DNA of 30,961 bases from Patescibacteria group bacterium UBA918 (lineage in GTDB: Bacteria > Patescibacteriota > Minisyncoccia > Phycocordibacterales > UBA918). Position numbers and translations under genes: made by a program. A model generated the notes under the pieces. The model had not been told where the DNA came from, did not search any database, and worked only from the letters and a program-made list of their open reading frames with translations. The stretch is from contig DBEA01000019.1 of assembly GCA_002293845.1 (NCBI GenBank), positions 1,252 to 32,212 of the forward strand, given 5' to 3'. Below, one piece after another: positions 7,008-14,657 of this stretch (position 1 is the stretch's first letter; each line of letters begins with the position of its first letter).

Positions 7008-7127
7008 ATGGAAAAGAAACAAGAAATGGATTTCAATTTCGAACTGCCTCAGGCAGAAGGAGCTAAGGTCGTAAAGCCGCGCGTCCATTTCGCGGGCGAG
7101 TCCACCTGTGTCAGTTGCGAGGGGTAA
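7008..7127 (+). CDS. 39-aa small protein with a C-terminal CxxC
   Basis: Reads MEKKQEMDFNFELPQAEGAK, then a basic stretch, and ends STCVSCEG. The start at 7008 is chosen because an extended -10 lies 8 nt upstream; the longer frame from 6921 would place its start upstream of the promoter. The CxxC near the end could bind metal or form a disulfide, or be modified: ribosomally made peptides often have a charged leader and a short Cys/Ser/Thr core, but no modifying enzyme is nearby. It is followed by a terminator. The family is unknown. Confidence 0.5.
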   Translation: MEKKQEMDFNFELPQAEGAKVVKPRVHFAGESTCVSCEG

Positions 7128-7160
7128 TTTTTTATAATTTTTTATAAATCGGTCCAAAAC

Positions 7161-7185
7161 AAAAAGCTCCCGCAGGGGAGTTTTT
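7161..7185 (+). terminator. Terminator after the 39-aa gene
   Basis: CTCCC (7167-7171) pairs with GGGAG (7176-7180), flanked by A5 and T5 runs, so it could act in both directions. Confidence 0.65.
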
Positions 7186-7206
7186 AAGTACCGATAAAAA
7201 TCGTTG

Positions 7207-7238
7207 CGGCCGCGGTCGAGCAAGCTCGACCGCGGCCG
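7207..7238 (-). terminator. Terminator of the four-cysteine protein gene
   Basis: A perfect 15-bp stem, 7207-7221 with 7224-7238 and a 2-nt loop. On the minus strand a T5 run follows 4 nt after the stem. Confidence 0.65.
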
Positions 7239-7244
7239 GAGGCG

Positions 7245-7556
7245 TCAGCAGGAGAGGATGATCTTGCCCCTCTTCATCGACACCTTGGTTGCCTGACAAT
7301 ACCCGGTCATGTTGACCGGGAACGGGTCGGCGACGATTTCGCCGTAGACGCGGTTCAGGCACTGCCTGACCTCCTTGTCCTTGCGCCGATCGCCCAGCCA
7401 CATGATGTGGCCCTGCCGAAACTGAAGCAGCCGGGCTTCGGGGCAGGCGATCTGCAGCCTGGTCGCTGTTGAATTGTCGTCCATCTCGCCGGCGCTGATG
7501 GGCTATGTGGCCGTCACTACCACCACGGTAGTGGCGAGAAGTGTACGTAAGAACAT
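7245..7556 (-). pseudogene. Small exported four-cysteine protein interrupted by TAG
   Basis: From ATG 7556 the minus strand reads MFLRTLLATTVVVVTAT, which looks like a signal peptide, then a TAG (plus-strand CTA at 7503-7505), then in the same frame PISAGEMDDNSTATRLQIAC and on to KRGKIILSC. The downstream part has four cysteines (IACPE, RQCLN, GYCQA, final LSC), as expected of an oxidised exported protein, so the signal peptide and the body seem to belong together. Purines (AAGAGAGAGAAA) before ATG 7556 could serve as ribosome binding site. Without readthrough the only product of the body would start at ATG 7484 (79 aa, no signal). It could be a recent nonsense mutation or an assembly error. 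The family is unknown. Confidence 0.45.
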
Positions 7557-7577
7557 GGCAATTTCTCTCTCTTGATG

Positions 7578-7811
7578 TTAGAACAAACCGATAGACCCCG
7601 ACTCGCTCGCCCGATAGCACCCAGCGAGCGACGGGTAGGCGAGGTAGAGCGGGTCCAATGGCTCGCGGCCATTATTACCCTCACGCACCATCCTTTCCGC
7701 CACGTCTGGCGGAAAATCATCGATTACAGTAGTGACGCCATCGATGAGATCGTACATCACCACTCGTGACATGCCTTCCGGTATGCCACTCAAATTCTGC
7801 GGACACGCCAT
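7578..7811 (-). CDS. 77-aa orphan protein
   Basis: Starts MACPQNLSGIPEGMSRVVMY and continues DLIDGVTTVIDDFPPDVAER. The start is set by a perfect AGGAGG five bases before ATG 7811. No membrane segment, signal or known motif is visible; the composition is that of a small soluble alpha/beta protein. It lies 21 bp upstream of the four-cysteine gene and may be cotranscribed with it. Confidence 0.6.
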   Translation of the reverse strand: MACPQNLSGIPEGMSRVVMYDLIDGVTTVIDDFPPDVAERMVREGNNGREPLDPLYLAYPSLAGCYRASESGSIGLF

Positions 7812-7875
7812 CGGCCCTCCTGTATCTAGCCGTTTTCCCGTTTGCTATAATGACACTTTTCTCGTAGAAGTCAAA

Positions 7876-8874
7876 TCACTTCGCCAACGGGTGGAATTTG
7901 CGATGAGTTTCCTCGGCGTATTTGTCGGACGCATGGACGTAGCGGGTAGTGGTATCCAAAGATTCGTGGCCGAGGAGGATCTGGATGGCGGCCGGGTTGG
8001 CGCCTTGTTCGGCCAAGTAAGTCGCAAAGCCGTGGCGAAGCGAGTGAGCGCTCGTCGGCACGTTGATGCCCAATAATTCACGATAGCGCTTGATCTTGGA
8101 CTGGAGATAATTCGGCGCGATGCGCTTGTTCTTCTCGCCGGCGTTCTGACCGCGCTTCGGGATGAAAAGATAAGGGAAGTCGTCGGCCCGAAGTTTTAGA
8201 TAGTTGTCGATATGCTCCTTGGCGCGGTCGGTGAGGTAGATGAAACGCTGTTTCCGCCCCTTACCCTGGATGAAAATCCGCCCGGAGCGGTCCAACTGGC
8301 TCAATTTGAGCCCCAGAAGCTCGGAAATACGCATGCCGCTTGCGAACAGCGTCTCCAGCATGGCGCGATTCCTGAGGGCCACGAATTTATCTTTCTCAAA
8401 TTTGTTAGGCGATTCGATCAGATCGATGAGTTCATGAAGCTCGGCCACCTGACCGTGTTTTTTCTCCATGCGCACCAGCTTGATCATCGTCGGCGCAAGC
8501 GGCGACTCGTGGTCCATGTCGATCAAATACGCGAAATATCGGCGCAAGGACGATAGACAGCGATTTATCGAGCCGCTACCGAGCGTGCCGTCCGGCGACT
8601 TCTTGTTAAGGGCCGTGACGCGCTCATCGGAGTTCAAATGAGCCTTGAAAAGCTCGATCGTGTGCTTGTCGATCTCCGAAAAGGATAAATGAGTCATCTC
8701 GGTCGACAAAAACTTGTCGAAGGTCAAAAGATCGCGTTTATAGGCGTCGTGAGTTTTGCGGGAATAATTGTTGGCCAGTATGGACGTGAGGAAATGCGAG
8801 ACGTGGGGAAGGACCTCGAACTTAGCGGTCTTTAACGTCTCGGTATTTTCGGTTTTATCTTTTTTGGCGGTCAT
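7876..8874 (-). CDS. Xer-type tyrosine recombinase
   Basis: A 332-aa site-specific recombinase with a SAM-like N-terminal core-binding domain (residues about 22-120) and a C-terminal catalytic domain. All catalytic residues are visible: R182 (ASGMRISELLGL), K205 (QGKGRKQRF), H277 and R280 (HSLRHGFAT), H303 (LLGHES) and the nucleophile Y312 (TTTRYVHASD). It may serve as the single Xer enzyme resolving chromosome dimers, or as an integrase. The first fits a nearby dif-like repeat and a convergent gene layout; no phage genes support the second. No Shine-Dalgarno is seen before ATG 8874; two -10-like elements lie upstream. Confidence 0.88.
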   Translation of the reverse strand: MTAKKDKTENTETLKTAKFEVLPHVSHFLTSILANNYSRKTHDAYKRDLLTFDKFLSTEMTHLSFSEIDKHTIELFKAHLNSDERVTALNKKSPDGTLGSGSINRCLSSLRRYFAYLIDMDHESPLAPTMIKLVRMEKKHGQVAELHELIDLIESPNKFEKDKFVALRNRAMLETLFASGMRISELLGLKLSQLDRSGRIFIQGKGRKQRFIYLTDRAKEHIDNYLKLRADDFPYLFIPKRGQNAGEKNKRIAPNYLQSKIKRYRELLGINVPTSAHSLRHGFATYLAEQGANPAAIQILLGHESLDTTTRYVHASDKYAEETHRKFHPLAK

Positions 8875-8940
8875 AGGCTAGGGAAGGCCCTGATGATCAT
8901 TATATATAAGGAAGGAAATAGGGCCGATTCTCTCTATATG

Positions 8941-8980
8941 TAACTGAGTATAATATCTCTAATACTCAGTTATTATACCA
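8941..8980 (-). promoter_or_regulatory. dif-like inverted repeat beside an extended -10
   Basis: Arms TAACTGAGTAT (8941-8951) and its exact complement (8962-8972) are 10 bp apart. Read as 11-6-11 (8943-8970), with one mismatch, it has the geometry of a Xer dif site. On the minus strand TGGTATAAT (8980-8972) adjoins it, so the repeat would also cover the recombinase transcription start and could be its operator. Confidence 0.45.
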
Positions 8981-9054
8981 TTTCCATAGGAACGGCCAGG
9001 AGTTATCCACAAGCGGATTTCAGCGGCCAGTTCGCGCGCTTCGTGTCCCCCATC

Positions 9055-9102
9055 GATCGACGCGCGTAATTTTTCCCGCCGGAAAAATTACGCGCGTCGA
9101 TC
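9055..9102. repeat. Perfect 22-bp inverted repeat, 4-nt loop
   Basis: GATCGACGCGCGTAATTTTT plus CC (9055-9076) is perfectly complementary to 9081-9102 around the loop CGCC. It lacks an immediate T run on either strand, so it is not an ordinary terminator. Confidence 0.8.
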
Positions 9103-9227
9103 TAAAACTTTTTATACTTGAATTAGGACGGGGGCTCGGGCAGGGCGCCTCCCCCACCCCGCTCGGTAGGGGAGTCGTAAATCTAAAAAGCCACTTCACT
9201 TCCCTGTTTGTCTAAATAAAAAAGCGA

Positions 9228-9250
9228 CCGCCGCGTCGGAGACGCGGCGG
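9228..9250 (-). terminator. Terminator after the 115-aa membrane protein
   Basis: CCGCCGCGTC (9228-9237) pairs with GACGCGGCGG (9241-9250) around a 3-nt loop; on the minus strand a T6 run follows after CGC. Confidence 0.8.
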
Positions 9251-9278
9251 ATCATCGGTGCGCGAGACGAGCCAGTGC

Positions 9279-9626
9279 TTAAGCCACTAAGTAGATGGCG
9301 ACGAGTCCCGAGAAGATCGTGAGCACGATCATGAGGCCGAGGACTTTTCTGGACACCGCCATACTGCTCGAGCCGTCGACTTCTATGATCCCGTCCTTGT
9401 CGGAACGGAGCCATTGATCGCCGTCCTTCTCGCTGTCTTCGCCGAAATGCTTGACGACGGCACGCAGGAGAGCGAACAGACCGAGCAAACCCAGGGCAAC
9501 ATCGACGATGTCGTATCCGAGGCGACGCAGCCAATCACTTACTTTTGTCACACTGGGTCCGTCATCATGGTATCCGCTGCCTTCTACCCGTCGGAAGTCG
9601 GAATCGTTTACTGGCTTATCAGCCAT
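9279..9626 (-). CDS. 115-aa two-helix membrane protein
   Basis: Begins MADKPVNDSDFRRVEGSGYH and has two hydrophobic segments, near residues 43-58 (VALGLLGLFALLRAVV) and at the C-terminus (VLGLMIVLTIFSGLVAIYLV), joined by an acidic loop. GGGAGGAAG before ATG 9626 fixes the start; a longer upstream frame would overlap the M23 gene region. The family is unknown. A -10-like TATACT (minus strand, 9675-9670) gives it its own short leader. It ends at a strong terminator. Confidence 0.7.
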   Translation of the reverse strand: MADKPVNDSDFRRVEGSGYHDDGPSVTKVSDWLRRLGYDIVDVALGLLGLFALLRAVVKHFGEDSEKDGDQWLRSDKDGIIEVDGSSSMAVSRKVLGLMIVLTIFSGLVAIYLVA

Positions 9627-9684
9627 GTCTTCCTCCCTTGTTGGAATGGCTTTTACAAAAACTACTTCGAGTATACACCCGAGG

Positions 9685-11010
9685 TTACGAAGCCGGCAAA
9701 TAATCGAGCGGGTCGAGGTAACCTTCGATGGCGGAGAACGGCGAGAAAGCGGCACCACAGCCGGTCACGGCCTTGAACTCGTTGAAGCGCTTTACCTGGA
9801 CGGCGGCGCTCACGTAGACGGTGAAGTGCAGGTGCGGACCGGTGGCATAACCGGTAGCGCCCACATAGCCGATGACATCGCCAGTATCGAGCTTCTGGCC
9901 GGCCGAGACCCCGATGTAGCTCAAGTGGGCGTAAAGCGTCGCTAGACCGTTAGGATGGTCGACCAAGACCCATTGACCCCATGAATAACATCCGGGTACC
10001 GAGTCGGTGTTGCCGGTCGCTCTTACCGTTCCGGTCAAGGGCGCATAGATCTTAGTACCGACGGCGGCGCCGAGATCGATGCCGTTGTGCATGTTGTTTT
10101 TATAGACGCCGGCGTTTTGGAGGGCGAATTTGGTGTAGCCGAAGTATTGCGTGATGATCACCTTATCGAGCGGCCAGCGGAACACCGAACTGCCCTTGGT
10201 CGGGATCGAATTAGGGTCGAGAATGAAGCGCAACTCGGATTCGATGGCCTGCACCTCTTTAAGAAGCTGATCGCGCGCGGCCTTCTTATCGGCTAGTAGT
10301 TTTTGGTAATTGGCTTCTTCGTTCTTAGTGGCCGTAAGGAGGTTGGTCTTCTCCTTTTTGTTGCCTTCTAAGATCGAATGCTGGCCGGCAAATTGATCGC
10401 GTAAAGACACCAGTTCGGATCGTTTGTCGCTTTCCTCCTCCACCTTGCCGCCCAAAAGTTCCTTAAGGCGGCTTAGATCGTCCACGCGGTCGCGCATGCT
10501 CTGCCGCACGGTCTCAAGCTCTTCGACCTCTCCCCAAAATTCGGACAAATTGTCGTGGCGCAAAAAGACCTCGATCAAGGAGTCGTTCTCGTTCTGGGAC
10601 AACAGACGCAGGTTCTCGCCGATGGCCGCCTGGTTGCTCATGATGCTCTTTTCGGCGTCACTGATCTCTAGAGAAAGCTTATCGATCTCGACATCGGTGC
10701 TCTTGATCTTACCCTCGGTCAGACGGATGTCCGCTTGGATCTTCTTGCGCTCGAGCTCCAGCTGGTTGATGGCGCTTTGGAGCGTGCTCTTTTCGGCGCC
10801 GACTTTCTGCAGTTCGGCTTCATAGGCGGCGATCTCCTTTTCGATCGAAGCTAGGCGCTCGTTGCGATCGTCGATCTCCCTTTGAAGCCTTTCGGCCTCG
10901 GTCTGGGCCATAGCTGGAAAAGCCGCAAATAAAGACGGCAACATCGCCGCTCCGATAAGAAAAGCGGCCGCGTAACGCAAGTCGATTAAAAAAGAAAAAC
11001 GAGGGGTCAC
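9685..11010 (-). CDS. EnvC-like M23 peptidase with coiled coil
   Basis: A 441-aa exported protein: a signal peptide (residues about 12-36, ending AAFPAMAQT), a long coiled coil (about 37-265) and a C-terminal LytM/M23 domain. The zinc motifs are present: HNGIDLG (H and D), YAHLS, and GPHLHFTVY (HxH). Because these are intact it is more likely an active endopeptidase than a degenerate EnvC activator. In E. coli the FtsEX complex controls EnvC, and ftsE/ftsX lie further right in this window, so the three may act together in daughter-cell separation. The start is GTG, overlapping the gltX stop as GTGA, which implies coupled translation. Confidence 0.87.
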   Translation of the reverse strand: MTPRFSFLIDLRYAAAFLIGAAMLPSLFAAFPAMAQTEAERLQREIDDRNERLASIEKEIAAYEAELQKVGAEKSTLQSAINQLELERKKIQADIRLTEGKIKSTDVEIDKLSLEISDAEKSIMSNQAAIGENLRLLSQNENDSLIEVFLRHDNLSEFWGEVEELETVRQSMRDRVDDLSRLKELLGGKVEEESDKRSELVSLRDQFAGQHSILEGNKKEKTNLLTATKNEEANYQKLLADKKAARDQLLKEVQAIESELRFILDPNSIPTKGSSVFRWPLDKVIITQYFGYTKFALQNAGVYKNNMHNGIDLGAAVGTKIYAPLTGTVRATGNTDSVPGCYSWGQWVLVDHPNGLATLYAHLSYIGVSAGQKLDTGDVIGYVGATGYATGPHLHFTVYVSAAVQVKRFNEFKAVTGCGAAFSPFSAIEGYLDPLDYLPAS

Positions 11011-12356
11011 TGACCCATTTTAACATGAGTCGTCAGGGCGTCGTCCAGTCTTTTTATGGTCTCGTCGCGGCCGATGATATAGGCCGAATTAAAAGGATCC
11101 GGCGAGCGTTCGCGACCGGTCAAAGCGACGCGCAAGGGCCATAAAACCGCTCCCCTGCCCTCCCGATCGGCATAGTCCCAGATAGCAGCTTTGATGGCAT
11201 CCGGAGATGAAAAGTCGGCTTCGCTTAAAGTACTCTTTAAATAAGTGAAATGTCTTTCGATATCCGTAAGCGGTGCTTCGTTCTTACCGCGCAGTAGGTC
11301 GGTGGCGTAACTCGGGGTCTGGAAAGCGAAATCATACTCGCCCGCCTCGGCCCACTGACGCACATCGGCCATGGTCTCGGCTCGCTCACGGATGACCGGC
11401 AATAGCCTGTCTACGCGCTCCTCGTTGTACTGCGGCAAGGTAGCCAGCCGCTCGGGCCAATGTCGGCGAAGCAGCGCCGCATATTCGGCGGTATCTAGAC
11501 GATCGAGATGCTGTTTGTTGATCCAGCGAAACTTCTGTTTATCAAAAACCGCGCCACTCTTGTGGACGTTTTCGATCTTGAATTGCGCGACCAATTCCTC
11601 CTTAGTGAATATCTCCTGGTCGGTGCCTGGGTTCCAGCCTAAAAGGGCCAAGTAGTTCAAGATCGCCGCCGGTAAAAAACCTTCCTTGAGATACTCTTCG
11701 ACGGCCACGGCTCCGTGACGCTTGGACAACTTACTGCGATCGGCCGCCAAAATGAGCGGCAAGTGGGCGTAGACCGGACGAGAAAATCCTAACGCCTCTT
11801 GGATCAATATCTGCCGCGGCGTATTGCTGATGTGGTCCTCGCCTCTAAGGACATGGGTGACGCCCATCTCTTGATCGTCGACGACCACGGTGAAGTGATA
11901 GAGCGCGTCGTCCAAAGACCGCGCCACGACCAGATCCCCTAACTCGGTGGTGTCGAAAGTTATGTCGCCGCGAATCAAGTCGGTGAAGGTGATGCTCTTA
12001 TTAGGGTTCTTCAGACGCACTACTTCGACCGTCTCTCCGGGACTCTGCTTGCTGTCTTCGCGAGAGACGTAAAAAGCCCCCTTCCCTATCCCCTCCTCTA
12101 AATAACGCCTATACACCGGGCCTCGTTCGGACTGCCGCGTTATTTCTTCATTATCCCAATCGATGCCGAGAGCGCGCAGGCCGTTCACTATCTCCTCCTC
12201 GTACTCCGGGCGACTGCGGGCCTTGTCCGTGTCTTCGCTGCGAAATACCATTTTGCCTCCCTGGCTTTTGGCGAATAAATAATTGAAGAGAGCGGTACGT
12301 GCGGTACCGATATGCAGGTGTCCGGTCGGACTGGGCGGAATACGGGTGACGATCAT
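11007..12356 (-). CDS. gltX: Glutamyl-tRNA synthetase
   Basis: A 449-aa class I aminoacyl-tRNA synthetase charging tRNA(Glu). The HIGH signature is HIGTAR in PPSPTGHLHIGTARTALFNY (from residue 7), and the KMSKS-type loop is SKLSKRHG. VLRGEDHISNTPRQI is the conserved Glu-binding segment. It is a little shorter than the usual ~470 aa, and the zinc-binding insert of the stem-contact domain is missing. In organisms without GlnRS such an enzyme also charges tRNA(Gln) and GatCAB amidates it; GatCAB is not in this window. It lies 3 bp after murG and overlaps the M23 gene, so it is part of the cell-wall operon. Confidence 0.95.
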   Translation of the reverse strand: MIVTRIPPSPTGHLHIGTARTALFNYLFAKSQGGKMVFRSEDTDKARSRPEYEEEIVNGLRALGIDWDNEEITRQSERGPVYRRYLEEGIGKGAFYVSREDSKQSPGETVEVVRLKNPNKSITFTDLIRGDITFDTTELGDLVVARSLDDALYHFTVVVDDQEMGVTHVLRGEDHISNTPRQILIQEALGFSRPVYAHLPLILAADRSKLSKRHGAVAVEEYLKEGFLPAAILNYLALLGWNPGTDQEIFTKEELVAQFKIENVHKSGAVFDKQKFRWINKQHLDRLDTAEYAALLRRHWPERLATLPQYNEERVDRLLPVIRERAETMADVRQWAEAGEYDFAFQTPSYATDLLRGKNEAPLTDIERHFTYLKSTLSEADFSSPDAIKAAIWDYADREGRGAVLWPLRVALTGRERSPDPFNSAYIIGRDETIKRLDDALTTHVKMGQ

Positions 12357-12359
12357 AAT

Positions 12360-13487
12360 CTAGATTTCATGCTCACGACCTATGGTCACGAGAATATTCG
12401 CCAGCTTATACGCCCCGTCGGACGCTGTCAAAGAGGCGGCCCCCGCCGCCATTTCCATTTGCGTCGCCTCGGATCCCAAGATACGCTCGATCTCGGCGAC
12501 CAAAATATCATCGCTTAGATTATGTTCTTCCATCACCACGGCCCCGGTCTCCCTAGCATAGGAATAGGCGTTGCTTCTCTGGTCGCGACTGATGTCCTCG
12601 GGGATGGGTACTACGATGGCCGGTTTGCCCGCTGCGGCGATCTCGAACAGCGTGGTACTTCCCGCGCGGGAGATGATCAGCGCCGCCGCCCGCAGGGCGG
12701 CGGCAAACTTTTCTTCGGACATGTGTCCGAAAACATAATAACGGGACAAAGGCTCACGATCAGTGAAAAGTGCCGACGCCGCTGAAGAGACCTTGTCGAC
12801 GTTAGCATCGCCTACTTGGTGGACCACGATGAATTTCGACAACAAACGAGTCAACGAGGCCAGAATGAAGTCGTTCAACCTTTCGGCGCCGGATGAACCG
12901 CCGGTGACCAAGATGATCGGACGGTCGTCAGGAATACCGAGTACCTCGTGCGGTTTTGCCACTTGAGCGCGGAACGAGCGGCGTATCGGCATGCCGACCA
13001 TGGCCAGCTTCGCCTCTTTCCCCTTTAAGTGTTCCCCGGCTTCGGCATAGGCCAGCGCGATAATGCGAGCAAATCGCGACCCCAATACATTGGCGCGTCC
13101 GGGAACAGCGTCCGACTCATGCACGACGATCGGTATTCTAAGGAGCCAAGCGGCGATCACCACCGGCACACTGGTATAGCCTCCTTTGCTCAACACGGCA
13201 TCGGGGTACAGAGCCAATAACTTGAAAAAAGCGACCACGATCCCCCACCCGGTTCTGAAGACATCGACATAATTAGCCAAAGAACGATACAGTCGGTTCT
13301 TGCCGGCCGGACAGCGGACGAAGACGATGTTTTGTTTCGCCAACGCGTCGGCATTATAAGGATCCGGCCCCAGGTAATAGAGTTCGCCCTCCGCGCCAAA
13401 AGACTCCTGCTCGCGCAACGCTTCGGCTACGGCGACCAGCGGATAGAAGTGTCCGCCCGTGCCTCCTCCGACTAAAACAAAACGCAT
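12360..13487 (-). CDS. murG: MurG, lipid II synthase
   Basis: A 375-aa GT-B glycosyltransferase adding GlcNAc from UDP-GlcNAc to lipid I on the cytoplasmic face of the membrane. It has the N-terminal lipid-binding loop GGGTGGHFYPLVAVAEAL (residues 7-24), the second glycine loop VTGGSSGAERLN, and the donor-site segment ISRAGSTTLFEIAAAGKPAI. Length is normal for the family. It follows ftsW by about 50 bp and ends in TAG 3 bp before gltX. Confidence 0.95.
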   Translation of the reverse strand: MRFVLVGGGTGGHFYPLVAVAEALREQESFGAEGELYYLGPDPYNADALAKQNIVFVRCPAGKNRLYRSLANYVDVFRTGWGIVVAFFKLLALYPDAVLSKGGYTSVPVVIAAWLLRIPIVVHESDAVPGRANVLGSRFARIIALAYAEAGEHLKGKEAKLAMVGMPIRRSFRAQVAKPHEVLGIPDDRPIILVTGGSSGAERLNDFILASLTRLLSKFIVVHQVGDANVDKVSSAASALFTDREPLSRYYVFGHMSEEKFAAALRAAALIISRAGSTTLFEIAAAGKPAIVVPIPEDISRDQRSNAYSYARETGAVVMEEHNLSDDILVAEIERILGSEATQMEMAAGAASLTASDGAYKLANILVTIGREHEI

Positions 13488-13537
13488 AGATCTATGACAT
13501 TAATTTAAAACGCCGAACGCGAAATGCAAAATGACAA

Positions 13538-14650
13538 TCATTTGAATTTCTTCTGATACTTCGAGACATTCAACACTATGCCCATCGCCGATAGCGTTAT
13601 CAGCATGGCGGTGCCGCCGTGACTGATGAACGGCAACGGTAGTCCCAACATCGGCGCCAGCTTCATCATCGCCGCCATATGCAGGAAAGCTTGCAGAGCC
13701 ACCATGGTGACCAGGCCGATCACCAAAAGCATGCCAAAATCGTCAGGCGCCGCCGTAGCCAATCGATAACCCCGGAAGATGAAACCAGTGAACAGCAACA
13801 CCAAGACGATCACGCCGATGAATCCGAACTCTTCGGCGAAAACGGCGAAGACGGCGTCGCCGATGGGCTCGGGCAGATACTCGAACTTCTGCACGCTCTG
13901 TCCGTAACCGCGCCCGGTCCAGCCGCCGTTCCCTACCGCTATCAAAGATTGTTTCATCTGCCAGCCGGCGCCGTAGGTGTCGGCATCGGGGCTGATGAAG
14001 GCCATCAGGCGATTTTTCACATAATCGTGTACGAAGGCCAAAAGCACCACGAGAACGACGGCCGCCGCCGCCATGATCAGAAGATCTTTCCAGCGGCCGC
14101 TTTGGACGAAGAACATGGAAGCGCCGGCGGCGGCCATGATCAAAAAGGTATCGGTGTCCCTTTGCAACAGCATGATCACACCGACGATGATGGTACTAAA
14201 CAGAAACGGCGCGGTGCTTTGCCAAAAGTCGGTACTATCCTTACGGACCCCCGAAAACCACGTGGCCATGTATATGACGAAAGCGATCTTCAAGACCTCG
14301 GACGGCTGGAACGAGAAACCGGCGATGTCTATCCAGCGGGTGGCGCCGCCGTGCGCCACTCCCAAGCTCGGCACGAACACCAGAAGCGATAACGCGACGC
14401 CGAACAGAAATATATAGAAAGCGAATTTGCGCCACGTACGATAGTAGACGCGACTCATCAATAACAGTCCCATTAGTCCGCCGCCGATACCCAAAACCCC
14501 CTGTGTGAACGCCACCGAAGAAAAGCTCACGCGCTCATCTGCCAACAGTCCGAGCGAAGCCGACGAAAACACGAAAAACCCGCCGGCGACCAAGGTCAGG
14601 ATGATGAAAAGTAATATGCGGTCCATCGACTTAGGTTTTGGTATGGTCAT
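13538..14650 (-). CDS. ftsW: FtsW, septal peptidoglycan polymerase (SEDS family)
   Basis: A 370-aa protein with about ten membrane helices. SEDS signatures are clear: HGGATRWIDIAGFSFQPSEV, the catalytic-Asp loop LPEPIGDAVFAVFAEEFG, and the C-terminal LPFISHGGTAM. It polymerises lipid II during division together with a class B penicillin-binding protein that is not in the window. RodA is the alternative name, but its place between mraY and murG is the dcw-cluster position of FtsW. It starts 7 bp after the mraY stop. Confidence 0.92.
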   Translation of the reverse strand: MTIPKPKSMDRILLFIILTLVAGGFFVFSSASLGLLADERVSFSSVAFTQGVLGIGGGLMGLLLMSRVYYRTWRKFAFYIFLFGVALSLLVFVPSLGVAHGGATRWIDIAGFSFQPSEVLKIAFVIYMATWFSGVRKDSTDFWQSTAPFLFSTIIVGVIMLLQRDTDTFLIMAAAGASMFFVQSGRWKDLLIMAAAAVVLVVLLAFVHDYVKNRLMAFISPDADTYGAGWQMKQSLIAVGNGGWTGRGYGQSVQKFEYLPEPIGDAVFAVFAEEFGFIGVIVLVLLFTGFIFRGYRLATAAPDDFGMLLVIGLVTMVALQAFLHMAAMMKLAPMLGLPLPFISHGGTAMLITLSAMGIVLNVSKYQKKFK

Positions 14651-14657
14651 AAAGAGA

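Larger units (their letters stand above)
8875..9227. other. Gene-free stretch with recombination- or replication-like sites
   Basis: No credible coding frame. It holds, in order, an AT-rich promoter zone for the recombinase, an 11-bp inverted repeat (8941-8972), a perfect DnaA-box match TTATCCACA (9003-9011), a 22-bp perfect hairpin (9055-9102), a plus-strand TATACT, and a GC-rich stretch with CCCC/GGGG pairing that could form a small RNA. I recognise no known RNA family here. Confidence 0.5.

Noticed and set aside
7132..7620. 162-codon minus-strand frame
   Set aside because: Another frame over the four-cysteine gene; runs through two terminators and is Arg/Pro-rich as shadows are.
7843..7851. 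Plus-strand TGCTATAAT firing antisense into the recombinase gene
   Set aside because: Good extended -10 but no -35 and no gene downstream. Not enough to call.
12360..12362. General reassignment of TAG to a sense codon
   Set aside because: murG ends in TAG 3 bp before gltX, and the SIMPL, NYN and sppA genes also end in TAG at natural ends. The interrupted genes need another explanation.
13679..14392. 237-codon plus-strand frame
   Set aside because: Lies wholly opposite ftsW, with His/Asp-rich shadow composition and no start signals.
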